NCBI GenBank assembly: GCA_023525715.1
Contig: CM042012.1
Coordinates: 52,286,504-52,350,503 of the forward strand
Direction: 5' to 3'
Source: Cichorium intybus
Taxonomy: Eukaryota; Streptophyta; Magnoliopsida; Asterales; Asteraceae
DNA: 64,000 bases
The notes below the pieces were generated by a model that was given only the letters and a program-made list of their open reading frames with translations, did no database searches and was not told the origin of the DNA. The translations under genes were made by a program, and so were the position numbers. Shown in pieces: positions 62,805 through 64,000 of the stretch (position 1 is its first letter; each line of letters begins with the position of its first letter).

Positions 62805-63712
62805 TTATGTTCCTTCTGGAAGGGACAGAATAGGAGCGCTGCACAAAGCTTTATTTAAGGTCTGGAAGGCGGCGTCTTGTTTATCATCCCACTTGAATGT
62901 TACACCCTTCTGTGTCAGGGCAGTAAGTGGCTTTGTAATTTTGGAGAAATTATGTATGAATCTTCTGTAATAGCCAGCAAGGCCCAAAAACTGGCGAATT
63001 TCTGTCAGCGTTCTCGGTGCTTCCCAGTTTTCGATGGCTTTGATCTTGGAGGGATCCACATGTATCCCTTCCTTGCTGACGACGTGACCTAGAAAGTCCA
63101 CCTTTCGGATCCAAAATTCACATTTTGAAAATTTCGCATACAGCTTCTCTGCCCTTAATGTCTCCAAAACTTGTCGTAGGTGTTGACTATGCTCCTCCTT
63201 ACTTCGAGAATAGATAAGTATGTCGTCGATGAATACTATCATGAATTTGTCTAAGTAGGGTCGGCATACGCGGTTCATCAGATCCATGAACACTGCGGGC
63301 GCATTAGTTAATCCGAAGGGCATCACAACGAATTCATAATGGCCGTAACGAGTTCTGAATGCCGTTTTAGGAACATATTCTTCTTGGACTCTGAGTTGGT
63401 GATACCCCGACCTTAGATCGATTTTTGAGAAATAACTCGATCCTTGGAGTTGGTCAAAAAGGTCGTCAATTCGGGGTAACGGATATCGGTTCTTGATAGT
63501 GAGCTTGTTCAATTCCCGATAGTTAATGCACATACGGAATGATCCATCATTCTTCTTCATGAACAAGACCGGCGCTCCCCAAGGTGAGAAGCTCGGTCTG
63601 ATGAACCCTTTACTTAGCAGTTCGTTCAGTTGGCTGGATAATTCTTGCATCTCTGCTGGGGCTAATCGGTACGGTGCTTTTGCCACTAGGGTGGCTCCAG
63701 GAATCAAACCGA
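62805..63712 (-). pseudogene. gypsy reverse transcriptase
   Basis: About 300 codons open from the junction near 63710 to a TAA at 62805, with no ATG because the upstream polyprotein is missing. Blocks in order: AKAPYRLAPAEMQEL (about 9-23), GAPVLFMKKNDGSFRMCIN (44-62), KIDLRSGYHQ (95-104, first catalytic Asp), FVVMPFGLTNAP (126-137), VFIDDILIYS (158-167, the FIDD catalytic pair), FLGLAGYYRRFI, and WDDKQDAAFQTLN at the start of the connection region. The TAA sits where Glu is usual, directly before DFMVYCDAS, so it separates RT from RNase H by a single nonsense change. Confidence 0.92.
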
Positions 63713-64000
63713 TTCAACGACTTGGCAACCCTATGCCCCGCTATGGTCACACCAGAATCAGTGAAAGTGGAACGCTATATCTGGGGGCTATCTCCTCAGA
63801 TCCAGGGGAATGTAGAATCAGCGAGCCCCGCTACCTTCGACAGCGCCAAACGACTGGCCCAACGATTAGTTGATCATGGGGTCCATCAGGGCACCATGAC
63901 ACCTAAAACTGAACAACCAAAATAGAAGGATCACAAAAGGAAACCCCGGAACAGGGGAAGGGGCCAGCCTAACCAAGAAGGTGCCAAAAGACAACAGATT
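63710..64000 (+). pseudogene. gypsy gag fragment, opposite strand, running out of the window
   Basis: From the junction the plus strand reads RFNDLATLCPAMVTPESVKVERYIWGL, then IQGNVESASPATFDSAKRLAQ, the C-terminal half of a Tekay/Del-type gag capsid. A TAG at 63923 interrupts the frame before KDHKRKPRNRGRGQP, the basic linker toward the zinc knuckle. Its orientation is opposite to the adjoining RT, so it is either an inverted part of the same element or a second element. Confidence 0.82.

Larger units (their letters stand above)
58299..63712 (-). mobile_element. Ty3-gypsy chromovirus (Tekay/Del-like), 3' part, nested in the copia leader
   Basis: On the minus strand: RT, RNase H, integrase with chromodomain-like tail, then a long 3' LTR. 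RT-RNase H-integrase is the Ty3-gypsy order, and an LTR of about 2.6 kb fits Tekay/Del chromoviruses. The pol has two in-frame stops and one frameshift. Gag, protease and 5' LTR on this strand are absent because the sequence switches orientation at about 63710. Confidence 0.85.

Overview
The window is AT-rich nuclear plant DNA, almost certainly from a dicot. A Lactuca-like Asteraceae is my guess from the look of the LTR families and is not proven. It contains no ordinary housekeeping gene. The non-transposon content is one tandem cluster of a small secreted cysteine-rich peptide gene of defensin-like (DEFL) type on the minus strand. LTR retrotransposons lie on both sides of the cluster.

Layout: (1) 1-4962 is a minus-strand Ty1-copia element entering from outside the window: RT start, integrase, protease, gag, leader, PBS and 5' LTR, with two frameshifts and one nonsense codon. 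(2) About 4963-10662 is a decayed plus-strand Athila-type Ty3-gypsy element. It has a broken gag, no pol, an Athila env-like ORF and a 3' LTR that ends 30 bp past the stop codon of the first DEFL copy. (3) 10663-56895 is the DEFL cluster: diverged unit A (10663-12830), thirteen near-identical units of about 2.89 kb (12831-50383), diverged unit B (50384-53842, interrupted by a 575-bp solo LTR carrying a CA/TA microsatellite), diverged unit C (53843-56730) and a 165-bp stub (56731-56895). (4) 56913-58298 is a second element of the same copia family on the plus strand (LTR, PBS, leader), interrupted by (5) a minus-strand Ty3-gypsy chromovirus (58299-about 63712: 3' LTR, integrase with chromodomain-like tail, RNase H, RT). 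(6) From about 63710 the sequence switches to a plus-strand gypsy gag that leaves the window.

Only one DEFL copy looks intact: 51694-51915, 73 codons, with signal peptide, ten mature-region cysteines, a gamma-core-like GxC...C and an upstream TATA box. Copy A keeps all ten cysteines but has a 1-bp frameshift in the signal peptide. Copy C is dead. All thirteen array copies share the same early stop (codon 17) and the same Cys61-to-Tyr change, so an already dead gene was amplified into a satellite-like array. The array starts and ends at the same phase of the unit, giving almost exactly 13 periods. Linked variants show a two-unit duplication (units 1-2 and 3-4), a three-unit subfamily (9-12) and a mosaic unit (8), as expected from unequal exchange and gene conversion.

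Coordinates and motifs were read from the sequence by eye. Family names rest on recognised motifs; no database search was possible.
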